From NCBI GenBank assembly GCA_002698425.1, contig NZXU01000102.1, forward strand, positions 70,529 to 94,289: a stretch of 23,761 bases of DNA, in the 5' to 3' direction. The translations under genes were made by a program, and so were the position numbers. The DNA is from Ahrensia sp. (GTDB lineage Bacteria; Pseudomonadota; Alphaproteobacteria; Rhizobiales; Rhizobiaceae). Under the pieces are notes generated by a model. The model was not told where the DNA came from, made no database searches, and was given only the letters and a program-made list of their open reading frames with translations. This document shows, piece after piece, positions 1-6,844 of the stretch. Every line of letters starts with the position of its first letter. Within the stretch, counting starts at the first letter, position 1.

Positions 1-903
1 GTAGTTGCCGCAACCGTAAAACTGGTACTCCCCGCGGATATCGACCGCTACGCTTCGCTGGGCATTTCGCTTGGTGACGACGGCATTAGCCTTCCCGATC
101 CGCAACCGCCTATCCCCACTGCCGGCCGCTATTCCAACGCAAATCTGTACGGTATGGAAAAGGTTCGGAAAGACCTTCCGAAAGTCACTAAGTCGTATGG
201 TTTCTGGGCACCATCGTGGAACTCGGGAAGTTATCATTACGTTTCGCATGACCGCAAAGTCTATATTCGCGAGGTTTATCCTCCAAAACAGGTCAACCTC
301 TCGATTGTTCTGGTCGAACGGCGAGGTGACGGGTTCCTTCTACGTTTTGCGATCGATCAGGTACTCAGTCGGCGGACGCCAAATTTCGAGCAAGAGTTGC
401 TCTACAATCTAAATCTACTGCAAGAGAATGTCGGCGCCGCAGACGTGTTTGAAAGTGCCACTTCGCTTGCCGACTATGCACTGAGCGTCAAGGTCGACTG
501 GCAATTGTTGCCACCAGGCACCGTCGACGAAGTGGTCGCCGCGATGTTGAGGGATAAGCGACCAGTGTCACCGCAACAAGAGGCTGTGATGAAGGAACGA
601 GTCACGGTGATGCAGCGACTAGAGCCGGAGGCCTACGTCACGGGCACGGACGGCTTCCTACGTTATTTCGGCGCAAAGTTTGGCGACGACTTCGTCGCCT
701 TTGAAAACGCTCGATACGGCAATGCGCTTTACATAATGTATGACGGCTGGGAAACGCTTAGCCAGAAAAGCCGGATCGAATTGTTGGCGGGCGACCGTGA
801 TAGCTACGACCGCATCGAGCATCGCCCCGGCTGGATTGAACAGCTGCGTGGGAGAGTACGAGCCTATCGCGCGAAAAAGCGAAGGGAAAGCAGGCTCTTC
901 TAA
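1..903 (+). CDS. Unrecognised protein, 5' end outside the window
   Basis: The frame is open from the first base to a TAA at 901-903, so the gene begins upstream and at least 300 residues are visible. An internal ATG at 154 would give 249 aa, but the in-frame sequence before it shows no stop, so I treat it as partial. The visible part has no membrane segment or signal peptide. It has an aromatic-rich central region (FGAKFGDDF, YGNALYIMYDGW) and a basic C-terminus (RAKKRRESRLF). I do not recognise a family. Codon use and GC are visibly lower than in the rest of the window, which suggests an accessory or transferred gene. It converges with the methyltransferase gene across about 150 bp in which I see nothing convincing. 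Confidence 0.6.
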   Translation, partial: VVAATVKLVLPADIDRYASLGISLGDDGISLPDPQPPIPTAGRYSNANLYGMEKVRKDLPKVTKSYGFWAPSWNSGSYHYVSHDRKVYIREVYPPKQVNLSIVLVERRGDGFLLRFAIDQVLSRRTPNFEQELLYNLNLLQENVGAADVFESATSLADYALSVKVDWQLLPPGTVDEVVAAMLRDKRPVSPQQEAVMKERVTVMQRLEPEAYVTGTDGFLRYFGAKFGDDFVAFENARYGNALYIMYDGWETLSQKSRIELLAGDRDSYDRIEHRPGWIEQLRGRVRAYRAKKRRESRLF

Positions 904-1051
904 CTGTCTTTAGAACCTCTGCCGAGAGGACGCCGGCGATAAGTTTCTGTCAACTGAACGAAACGACGGCTTCTAGGATCACTGCCACATTTACCGAACG
1001 ACCGGGTTGGGGCGCAAATCAGCCATTCGCCGAACTCGGTTCCCCTTTCCC

Positions 1052-2065
1052 TCACTCCGCCTTGCGCGCCTCCACCAGCATCGTCAGTTCCGGGATCATC
1101 GGGCGGACATCCTCCACAGCGAAGCCCGCGCGTTTCAGCGCGTCTGCCAACCATGCGTCGTCCAGCGAGCGGGCGTGCGGGGTGAAGGCCGTGTGCTGCA
1201 ATTGCCAGAGCGCGGTCAGGCCCGGGCCGGTGCGGTCGGCGCGGACGATGAAATCGTGGACCAGCAGGCGGCCGCCGGGTTTCAACGCGGCGAAGGCCTG
1301 GGCGAAAAGGTCCTCATGCATCTCAGCGGCAACGCCGGAGAGGAGATAGGACATCAGCACGATGTCCTGCCCGCCCGGCCAGGCCTTCTCGGTGGCGTCG
1401 GCGTCGACATAGGCGATGCGGTCCGACAGGCCGGCCTTGGCGACATAGTCCCGGCCGATCGCCGCGACATTGGGGAAATCGACGATGGTCGAGGAAAGCC
1501 CGGGATTGTCGCGGCAGAAGGTGATCGAGAAGGCGCCGGTGCCGCCGCCGACATCGAGCATGGAGCGCGCGCCCGACAGGTCGAGCTTTTTCGACAATTG
1601 CCGCGCCGGGCCGAGCGAGCCCTTGTGCTGGCTTTCCGAATAGAGCCGCGCCTCGGCCGGGTCGGAAAACCAGTCGGCATAGGAGCCGGTCGCCTCGTCG
1701 TCGAGCGTGTCGGCGAGCGCATCCTCGATCTGGTCCATCAGCGGATACATCTGCTGGGCGACCTGGCGGGTCAGGTAATCGGAGAAATCATATTTCGCGC
1801 CCTCGACCAGGAAGGCGTCCGCCGCCGGCGAATTGGAGAACCGGCCGTCCTCGACTGCGACGAGGCCAAGGCCCGCCAATGCGGTCAGCAGCGTCAGCGC
1901 GCGCTCCTCGTGCAGGCCGGATTTTTCGGCGAGCTCCGCAGCCGTCAGCGGCCCCTCGGACAGGTGATTGAAGATGCCGAATTCCAGCGCCGCGAACAGC
2001 GCCTTCGATCCCATGAACCCAAATGCGATATCGGAAATTTCGTGCGCCTCTGTGGCAAGCGCCAT
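1052..2065 (-). CDS. Class I SAM-dependent methyltransferase, O-methyltransferase-2/BchU-like
   Basis: The 337-aa protein has an N-terminal winged-helix dimerisation-like region (residues about 8-80, with LTAAELAEKSGL and a helix-turn-helix pattern). A Rossmann methyltransferase domain follows, with SAM motif I DVGGGTGAFS at 171-180, VDFPNV at 195-200 and a motif near LKPGGRLLVHDF around 250. This order matches small-molecule O/C-methyltransferases of the Methyltransf_2 type. The substrate cannot be read from sequence. The start is the ATG at 2065, with GAGGAG about 6 nt upstream; the frame stays open further upstream, but that stretch is low-complexity and lacks family similarity. It is the last gene of the propionate operon strand, though separated from the cyclase gene by 342 bp. 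A fragment of a related copy lies at 3937-3996. Confidence 0.85.
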   Translation of the reverse strand: MALATEAHEISDIAFGFMGSKALFAALEFGIFNHLSEGPLTAAELAEKSGLHEERALTLLTALAGLGLVAVEDGRFSNSPAADAFLVEGAKYDFSDYLTRQVAQQMYPLMDQIEDALADTLDDEATGSYADWFSDPAEARLYSESQHKGSLGPARQLSKKLDLSGARSMLDVGGGTGAFSITFCRDNPGLSSTIVDFPNVAAIGRDYVAKAGLSDRIAYVDADATEKAWPGGQDIVLMSYLLSGVAAEMHEDLFAQAFAALKPGGRLLVHDFIVRADRTGPGLTALWQLQHTAFTPHARSLDDAWLADALKRAGFAVEDVRPMIPELTMLVEARKAE

Positions 2066-2093
2066 GACGGTCTCCTCTGCCGTTGAACCCTGA

Positions 2094-2113
2094 TCGGGGC
2101 CGGCCGGCCCCGA
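2094..2113. repeat. Perfect 20-bp palindrome upstream of the methyltransferase gene
   Basis: The 20 bases from T2094 to A2113 equal their own reverse complement (half-site TCGGGGCCGG). The centre lies about 38 nt upstream of the methyltransferase ATG at 2065. It could be a protein-binding site or an RNA hairpin in the leader. No T-tract follows immediately on either strand, so a classical intrinsic terminator is unlikely. Confidence 0.5.
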
Positions 2114-2171
2114 GGGGGTTTTAGCATGGAGAGCGCAGAGGTCACCCCGAGGGGCGGATTTGAGGGCAGCG

Positions 2172-2270
2172 GTTCCGCCGCAGCCCCTCCACCTGCGCCA
2201 GCACGGCATTGGCGGCTTCCGGCAAGTTGGAGCCGGGGCCGAAGATTTCGGCGACACCGGCGGCGCGCAG
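2172..2270 (-). pseudogene. Remnant of the 3' end of the methylmalonyl-CoA mutase gene
   Basis: Positions 2172-2270 align without gaps to 4102-4200 (constant offset 1930). Over 2181-2270 I count 8 mismatches in 90 bases. On the minus strand the remnant encodes the final mutase residues, including [10 protein letters not shown] and [13 protein letters not shown]. The mutase stop codon is lost and the frame runs on. Similarity ends sharply at both edges. It is a direct repeat of the intact gene's end, lying beyond the cyclase gene. Confidence 0.85.
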
Positions 2271-2345
2271 CCAACTGGTTGCTAAGCGAAATTCCTCGGC
2301 TTCACGGAATGGGTCCTCGGGGCGACGACGGCGCTGCGCTTGTTT

Positions 2346-2367
2346 CGGGTCAAGCCCAAGGATGACG
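2346..2367. repeat. Possible half copy of an alphaproteobacterial intergenic repeat
   Basis: The bases GGGTCAAGCCC followed by AAGGATGACG resemble the half-palindromic repeat (GGGTCAAGCCCGAGGATGACG type) that I recall as frequent between genes in rhizobial genomes. Only one clear copy is visible here, so the assignment rests on recall, not on repetition in this window. Confidence 0.35.
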
Positions 2368-2407
2368 CCCTGGGGCGGGCGCTTCGGCTAATCGCCGACA
2401 TCTGCGT

Positions 2408-3871
2408 TCAGGCAGCGCTCAGATTGCCGAGCTCCGCTTTCCGTTTGGCGTCGTAATATTCCTGCTTGCGGGCATACATCAGCAGGTCTGCGCGGCGGAT
2501 CACCGCCTCGATGCTTTCGCCCTCTTCGCTGACGCCGGCGCCAATGGCGATCGAGATCGGCGCGGAGGAATAGAACTGGTTGTTGATTTTCAAGAGCTTC
2601 TCGATGTTCTCCGTCATCGTTGCGACCGCCACCCAGTCGGCTCCCGGCATGAGGATGGCAAACTCGTCGCCACCAATCCTGGCGGCGCAGTTGGGCGCGA
2701 CGACGGCTTCGTTGAGCACTTCGCCGAGCCGGCGCAGCATGGAGTCCCCTGCCTCGTGTCCGAGGCTGTCATTGGTTTCCTTCAGCCCGTTCAGATCGAT
2801 GATGATGGCGGCGACCGGCCTCAGCGGCTTCCTCTCGAGCCGGTTCAGTTCCTCGGTATAGAAGGCGCGGTTGTGCAGCCGCGTCAGGACGTCGTGCTTG
2901 CCGAGATATTCAAGATAGGCCTCCGCCTTCTTGCGCGCCGTAATGTCCGTCAGCGACACCTGGACGAGAGACCAGTCGTTTTCATGGCCGGGGAACACGG
3001 CAAGCTGCAACAGGACATGGCGCTCGGTGCCGTCGAGCGCATAGTTCAACACTTCCCGGCTGTGGACCAGATTGCCGTTCCAGAGTTCGACCAGCTGCTC
3101 GCGGAAGTGCTTCTCCATGTCGTCGCGAAAGATTTCCTGCTGGTTCTGAAGCAGGCTGTGGCGATCAGGCGCACGGAACAGGTCGAGCGTCGCATTGTTG
3201 ACGGCCAGGACGCGGATCTCGCTCATGCACTGGCGCACGAATTCCGGATGAACGTCCGTAAACACGCGAAAATCGGTGATCCCTCTTTCCCGGACCCCGT
3301 CCAGGAGCGTCTTTATCGCGCTGAAATCCTCGACCCAGAGCGACACCGGGGAATGCTCGAAGATCCCCTCCGCGTAACGGCGCTGCTCTTCCTCGCGCCG
3401 GCGCGCCGTCTCGCGATCGGTCACGTCCTCCGTCGTCAGCAGCAGCCGGTCCATTTTCTCTTCGTGTCCGGGCAGGATCGAGCCGCGCAGCTGGATGTCG
3501 AGGCGACGGCCGGTCAGCGTGTAATTGACGGCATTGCTTGAGAATTCTCGCTTGCCGTCGAAGAGCTGCGCCAGTTCCTCGATATGGGTGACGAGCATTT
3601 CATCACGGAAAACGCGGTCGAGATTGGCGACCAGATCGTCCTGGTGGTCCGCCTCGAACAGCTCCAGCGTTTTGCGGTTGACCCGCAGCACGCGGATCGC
3701 GCCGGAACATTGGGCAACCCGTGAAACGTCTTCTGTCAGCCAGGCGCGGAGATCCTCGACGCCCTCGGAGCGCCAGCGATCGAACACCTGTTTTACGCCG
3801 CTGAAATCCTCGATCCACATCGCCACGGGCGCAAGCTCGAAAGCTTGTGCTTCATCAAAAGCAGTGTTCAC
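2408..3871 (-). CDS. Diguanylate cyclase with two tandem PAS-like sensor domains
   Basis: The 487-aa soluble protein probably makes cyclic di-GMP from two GTP. Residues about 10-160 and 165-310 are two copies of the same PAS-like module. Each starts with a W(I/V)EDFS signature and contains IRVL.VN..TL.LF, so the module arose by internal duplication. A GGDEF domain fills about 320-480, with DLNGLKETNDSLGHEAGD and an intact GGDEF at 400-404, so catalysis is expected. The inhibitory RxxD site normally five residues before GGDEF is absent (VAPN at that place). No EAL domain or membrane segment is present. The start is GTG at 3871, the first possible start after an in-frame stop; its ribosome-binding site is weak. 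It lies between two duplicated fragments (2172-2270 and 3937-3996), so it may be a newcomer to this operon. Confidence 0.9.
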   Translation of the reverse strand: MNTAFDEAQAFELAPVAMWIEDFSGVKQVFDRWRSEGVEDLRAWLTEDVSRVAQCSGAIRVLRVNRKTLELFEADHQDDLVANLDRVFRDEMLVTHIEELAQLFDGKREFSSNAVNYTLTGRRLDIQLRGSILPGHEEKMDRLLLTTEDVTDRETARRREEEQRRYAEGIFEHSPVSLWVEDFSAIKTLLDGVRERGITDFRVFTDVHPEFVRQCMSEIRVLAVNNATLDLFRAPDRHSLLQNQQEIFRDDMEKHFREQLVELWNGNLVHSREVLNYALDGTERHVLLQLAVFPGHENDWSLVQVSLTDITARKKAEAYLEYLGKHDVLTRLHNRAFYTEELNRLERKPLRPVAAIIIDLNGLKETNDSLGHEAGDSMLRRLGEVLNEAVVAPNCAARIGGDEFAILMPGADWVAVATMTENIEKLLKINNQFYSSAPISIAIGAGVSEEGESIEAVIRRADLLMYARKQEYYDAKRKAELGNLSAA

Positions 3872-3936
3872 GTTCTATGTCCGCATTTCGTCATGCGATC
3901 GAACTTGCACGGAAAAAGTATCCAAGCGTTTAAGCC

Positions 3937-3996
3937 GGAGGTGCCGCGTGAACGCCGTGTGCAAAAAGTGCCGGAGCGCGGCCAGGCCCGGGCCGG
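3937..3996 (-). pseudogene. Fragment of a second methyltransferase gene copy
   Basis: Positions 3948-3996 align without gaps to 1182-1230 inside the intact methyltransferase gene (offset 2766). I count 42 of 49 identical bases, with weaker similarity continuing to 3937. The minus-strand reading gives GPGLAALRHFLHTAFTRH, against GPGLTALWQLQHTAFTPH at residues 280-297 of the intact enzyme. No other part of the gene is recognisable nearby. It is too short and isolated to be functional. Confidence 0.7.
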
Positions 3997-4010
3997 CCAG
4001 CGCACCGCAT

Positions 4011-4087
4011 CCCCCTCTCTTGCAAAAGCTAAGGACTTGGCTGCGCCAAGACCAAGCTTTTGCTTTCTCCCCCTCCAAGGGGGAGAT
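4011..4087. repeat. Solo palindromic repeat, family 2 (copy F)
   Basis: This 77-bp element is nearly identical to copy E at 9404-9482. The shared parts are CCCCCTCTCTTGCAAAAGCT at the left, AGCTTTTGCTTTCTCCCCCT further right, and a C-run/G-run hairpin at the right end. The central palindrome differs but stays paired: CTTGGC-TGC-GCCAAG here, CTTGGCC-C-GGCCAAG in E. It ends 8 nt beyond the mutase stop codon. No DUF559 gene accompanies it. Confidence 0.85.
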
Positions 4088-4095
4088 AGGGAGCC

Positions 4096-6231
4096 TTACC
4101 TGTTCCTTCTCAGCCCTTCCACCTGCGCCAGCACGGCGTTCGCGGCTTCCAGCACGTTCGAGCCGGGGCCGAAGATTTCGGCGACGCCGGCGGCGCGGAG
4201 TTCGGCGTAGTCCTGTTCGGGGATGACGCCGCCGCAGACGACCTTGATGTCGCCGGCGCCGATTTGCTTCAGGCGGTCGATCAGTTCCGGCACCAGCGTC
4301 AGATGGCCGGCGGCGAGCGAGGAGACGCCGACAACGTCGACGCCCATCGATTTCGCTTTTTCGGCGACTTCCTCCGGCGTCTCGAACATGTCGGAGAGAT
4401 CGACGGTGAAGCCCATGTCGGCAAAGGCCGTGGCGATGACCTTGGCGCCGCGGTCATGGCCGTCCTGGCCCATCTTGGCGACGAGGATATGCGGCTTGCG
4501 GCCCATGGTTTGCGCGACTTGCGTGATGCGCGTCTGGATCGCCTTGTATTCCGGGTCGTCGGCATAGGCCTTGCCATAGACGCCGGAAATGACGCGGGTG
4601 GTGGCGTGGAAGCGGGCGAAGGCGCGCTCCATCGCATCCGAGATCTCGCCGAGCGTGGCGCGCGCGCGGGCGGCCTCGACGGCGGCTTCCAGCAGGTTGC
4701 CCTTGCCCGACGACGCGGTGGTTTCGAGAGCGGCGAGCGCAGCCTCGACGGCGGACTTGCTGCGCATCTCGCGCACCTTCTTGAGCTTGGCGATCTGCGA
4801 GGCGCGGACCTTGGTGATGTCGATCGACAGGATGTCGACCTTGTCGGGATCGGCGGGGCGGAAGCGGTTGACGCCGACAATGACCTCCTCGCCCTTGTCG
4901 ATGCGCGCCTGTTTGCGCGCCGCCGCCTCCTCGATGCGCATCTTCGGCAGCCCCTCCTCGACGGCCTTGGTCATGCCGCCATGCGCCTCGACTTCCTGGA
5001 TCAGCTCCCAGGCCTTGTCGGCGAGATCCTTCGTCAGCGCCTCGACATAATAGGAGCCGCCGAGCGGATCGACGACATTGGCGACGCCGGTCTCGTGTTC
5101 GAGGATCAGCTGGGTGTTGCGGGCGATGCGGGCGGAGAAATCCGTCGGCAGCGCCATCGCCTCGTCGAAGGAATTGGTGTGCAGCGACTGGGTGCCGCCG
5201 AGGATCGCCGACATCGCCTCGAAGGCGGTGCGCACGACATTGTTGTAGGGGTCCTGCTCGGTCAGCGAGACGCCCGACGTCTGGCAATGGGTGCGCAGCA
5301 TCTTCGAACGGTCTGATTTTGCGCCGAAATCCGTCATGATGCGCGACCAGAGCTGGCGCGCGGCGCGCAGCTTCGCGGCCTCCATGAAGAAATTCATGCC
5401 GATGCCGAAGAAGAAGGACAGCCGCCCGGCAAAGGCGTCGACGTCGAGGCCGCGCGACTTGGCGGCGCGGACATATTCCATGCCGTCGGCGAGCGTGTAG
5501 GCGAGTTCCTGCGCCAGCGTCGAGCCGGCCTCCTGCATGTGGTAGCCGGAGATCGAGATGGAGTTGAACTTCGGCATTTCCTTCGCCGTGTACTCGATGA
5601 TGTCGGCGACGATGCGCATCGAGGGTTCCGGCGGGTAGATATAGGTGTTGCGGACCATGAACTCCTTGAGGATGTCGTTCTGGACCGTGCCGGTGAGCTT
5701 CGCCTTGTCGACGCCCTGCTCCTCGCCGGCCACGATGAACATGGCGAGCACCGGGATAATCGCGCCGTTCATCGTCATGGAGACGGACATCTCGGCAAGC
5801 GGGATGCCGTCGAACAGGATCTTCATGTCCTCGACCGAGTCGATCGCCACGCCCGCCTTGCCGACATCGCCGGAGACGCGCGGGTGGTCGCTATCGTAGC
5901 CGCGATGGGTCGCGAGGTCGAAGGCGACCGAGAGGCCCTTCTGGCCGGCGGCGAGGTTGCGCCGGTAGAAGGCGTTGGATTCTTCAGCGGTGGAGAAGCC
6001 TGCATATTGCCGGATCGTCCATGGCCGGCCCGCATACATGGTGGCGCGCACGCCGCGCGTGAACGGCGCGAAGCCGGGAAGCTCGTCGGCGGTGCCCTCC
6101 GGCAGGTCTTCAGCCGTGTAGAGCGGGGCGACGGTGATGCCCTCTGCGGTGTGCCAGTCGAGCGTTGAGGGATCGCGGCCCTTCAGTTCCTTGGAGGCCA
6201 GATCGAGCCAGTCGCGTTTGGTTTTAGGCAT
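4096..6231 (-). CDS. scpA: Methylmalonyl-CoA mutase, adenosylcobalamin-dependent, single-chain type
   Basis: The 711-aa cytoplasmic enzyme interconverts (R)-methylmalonyl-CoA and succinyl-CoA, the last step of propionyl-CoA assimilation. In rhizobia the gene is also called bhbA. Residues about 1-560 form the substrate-binding TIM-barrel region, with [11 protein letters not shown] and [12 protein letters not shown]. The C-terminal B12 domain has DGHDRG at 590-595 (H592 the expected cobalt ligand), SSLAAGH and CGGVIPEQD. Length fits the family. The start is ATG at 6231 (MPKTKRDW). The frame stays open upstream, but that stretch is only repeat A, so the longer start is rejected. A GAGG about 11 nt upstream is contributed by the edge of repeat A. 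It follows pccA and a DUF559 cassette, and repeat F lies 8 nt after its stop. Confidence 0.97.
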   Translation of the reverse strand: MPKTKRDWLDLASKELKGRDPSTLDWHTAEGITVAPLYTAEDLPEGTADELPGFAPFTRGVRATMYAGRPWTIRQYAGFSTAEESNAFYRRNLAAGQKGLSVAFDLATHRGYDSDHPRVSGDVGKAGVAIDSVEDMKILFDGIPLAEMSVSMTMNGAIIPVLAMFIVAGEEQGVDKAKLTGTVQNDILKEFMVRNTYIYPPEPSMRIVADIIEYTAKEMPKFNSISISGYHMQEAGSTLAQELAYTLADGMEYVRAAKSRGLDVDAFAGRLSFFFGIGMNFFMEAAKLRAARQLWSRIMTDFGAKSDRSKMLRTHCQTSGVSLTEQDPYNNVVRTAFEAMSAILGGTQSLHTNSFDEAMALPTDFSARIARNTQLILEHETGVANVVDPLGGSYYVEALTKDLADKAWELIQEVEAHGGMTKAVEEGLPKMRIEEAAARKQARIDKGEEVIVGVNRFRPADPDKVDILSIDITKVRASQIAKLKKVREMRSKSAVEAALAALETTASSGKGNLLEAAVEAARARATLGEISDAMERAFARFHATTRVISGVYGKAYADDPEYKAIQTRITQVAQTMGRKPHILVAKMGQDGHDRGAKVIATAFADMGFTVDLSDMFETPEEVAEKAKSMGVDVVGVSSLAAGHLTLVPELIDRLKQIGAGDIKVVCGGVIPEQDYAELRAAGVAEIFGPGSNVLEAANAVLAQVEGLRRNR

Positions 6232-6238
6232 CGAGAGC

Positions 6239-6288
6239 CCCCCCTCTGTCGGCTGCGCCGACATCTCCCCCGCGAGGGGGGAGAGTGG
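6239..6288. repeat. Palindromic repeat, family 1 (copy A)
   Basis: This 50-bp element differs from copy C (6785-6834) at two positions and is in the same orientation. It holds two hairpins: GTCGGC-TGC-GCCGAC and CTCCCCC-GCGA-GGGGGGAG. Its C-rich end abuts the mutase start region, and read on the minus strand it supplies the G-rich stretch that may act as a ribosome-binding site for that gene. Confidence 0.9.
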
Positions 6289-6344
6289 AGCCTTGCATAT
6301 TTGTCGGCGTAAAATCGAAGAGCACAGCGCTTTGCGGGATCGTG

Positions 6345-6392
6345 CCACTCTCCCCCCTTGCGGGGGAGATGTCGCGAAGCGACAGAGGGGGG
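6345..6392. repeat. Palindromic repeat, family 1 (copy B, inverted)
   Basis: This 48-bp element is the inverted counterpart of A and C. Compared with the reverse complement of C, the outer 30 bases and inner 13 bases are identical; only the middle hairpin differs (GTCGC-GAA-GCGAC against GTCGGC-TGC-GCCGAC type). It ends 6 nt before the DUF559 stop codon at 6399. Confidence 0.92.
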
Positions 6393-6398
6393 TACGGC

Positions 6399-6779
6399 TC
6401 AGCCATTGGCGTTTTCCTCCAATTCCCGGACGACTGCGACGATATGGTCGCAGACGGCGTCAAGTTCGTGCATCACTTCGTGGTTCCAGAACCGGATCAC
6501 GGTCCAGCCGGTTTGACCCAGCTTGCGGGTTCGCTTTTCATCCGCGGCTATCGCGCCCGCCTCGGCATGCTGCGTGCCGTCGACCTCGACGATCAGCCGA
6601 TACTGCGGACAGGCGAAATCCGCGATATGGCCGGCAACCGGCATCTGTCGGCGGAAGCCGAGGCCCATCAGCCGATGCGCGCGGATTTGGTTCCAGAGAC
6701 GACGCTCCGCCTCCGTCATGTCCTTGCGCATGCGTTTCGCGTTGGCGCGAAGTTGCGGACTGACAGGCTGCTTCGGCAT
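6399..6779 (-). CDS. DUF559 (Vsr/restriction-endonuclease-like) protein, copy 1
   Basis: The 126-aa protein matches the DUF559 family, which is related to very-short-patch-repair endonucleases. It has an N-terminal helical part with [16 protein letters not shown] (22-37), then GFRRQ at 41-45, and a core with D54, E65, D67 and H71 in IADFAC and VEVDGTQH. That D...ExD pattern fits the PD-(D/E)XK nuclease fold, so DNA cleavage is plausible but not shown. The start is ATG at 6779 (MPKQPVSP), with an AGAGGGGGG tract about 8 nt upstream supplied by repeat C. It is unrelated to propionate metabolism and sits inside an inverted-repeat cassette. It is a distant paralogue of the gene at 9050-9397. Confidence 0.88.
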   Translation of the reverse strand: MPKQPVSPQLRANAKRMRKDMTEAERRLWNQIRAHRLMGLGFRRQMPVAGHIADFACPQYRLIVEVDGTQHAEAGAIAADEKRTRKLGQTGWTVIRFWNHEVMHELDAVCDHIVAVVRELEENANG

Positions 6780-6784
6780 CGTGT

Positions 6785-6834
6785 CCCCCCTCTGTCGGCT
6801 ACGCCGACATCTCCCCCGCAAGGGGGGAGAGTGG
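6785..6834. repeat. Palindromic repeat, family 1 (copy C)
   Basis: This 50-bp element carries the hairpin GTCGGC-TAC-GCCGAC and a C-run/G-run hairpin with loop GCAA. Its C-rich inner end lies 5 nt from the DUF559 start codon and its outer end 10 nt beyond the pccA stop codon. It is inverted relative to B and parallel to A. Confidence 0.92.
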
Positions 6835-6844
6835 AGTTCGGCGC

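Larger units (their letters stand above)
2066..2407. other. 342-bp mosaic intergenic region
   Basis: No intact gene is seen here. From left to right it holds the ribosome-binding site of the methyltransferase gene, a perfect 20-bp G/C palindrome (2094-2113), a 99-bp remnant of the 3' end of the methylmalonyl-CoA mutase gene (2172-2270), and a short stretch resembling a common alphaproteobacterial repeat (around 2346-2367). It reads as debris from rearrangement rather than as a designed regulatory region. Confidence 0.6.
6345..6834 (-). mobile_element. Putative inverted-repeat cassette carrying a DUF559 gene (cassette 1)
   Basis: A 490-bp unit made of repeat B, a DUF559 gene and repeat C, with B and C as near-perfect inverted repeats and their identical 30-base parts outermost. 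The gene fills the interior almost completely: 6 nt separate its stop from B and 5 nt separate its start from C. The unit lies between pccA (10 nt from its stop) and the mutase gene. I found no target-site duplication. The mobile nature is inference from architecture and from the second, similar cassette at 8961-9482. Confidence 0.55.

Noticed and set aside
904..1051. Bidirectional intrinsic terminator between the convergent genes
   Set aside because: Only a 5-bp stem (CCTCT-GCCG-AGAGG, near 914) without a T-tract is present, which is too weak to call.
1007..2086. Long plus-strand open frame of 359 codons
   Set aside because: It is antisense to the methyltransferase gene, has Arg/Gly/Asp-rich shadow composition, and lacks domains and a ribosome-binding site.
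6232..6348. N-terminal extension of the mutase to an upstream ATG
   Set aside because: The extension is a translation of repeat A and its neighbour; family members begin near MPKTKRDW.
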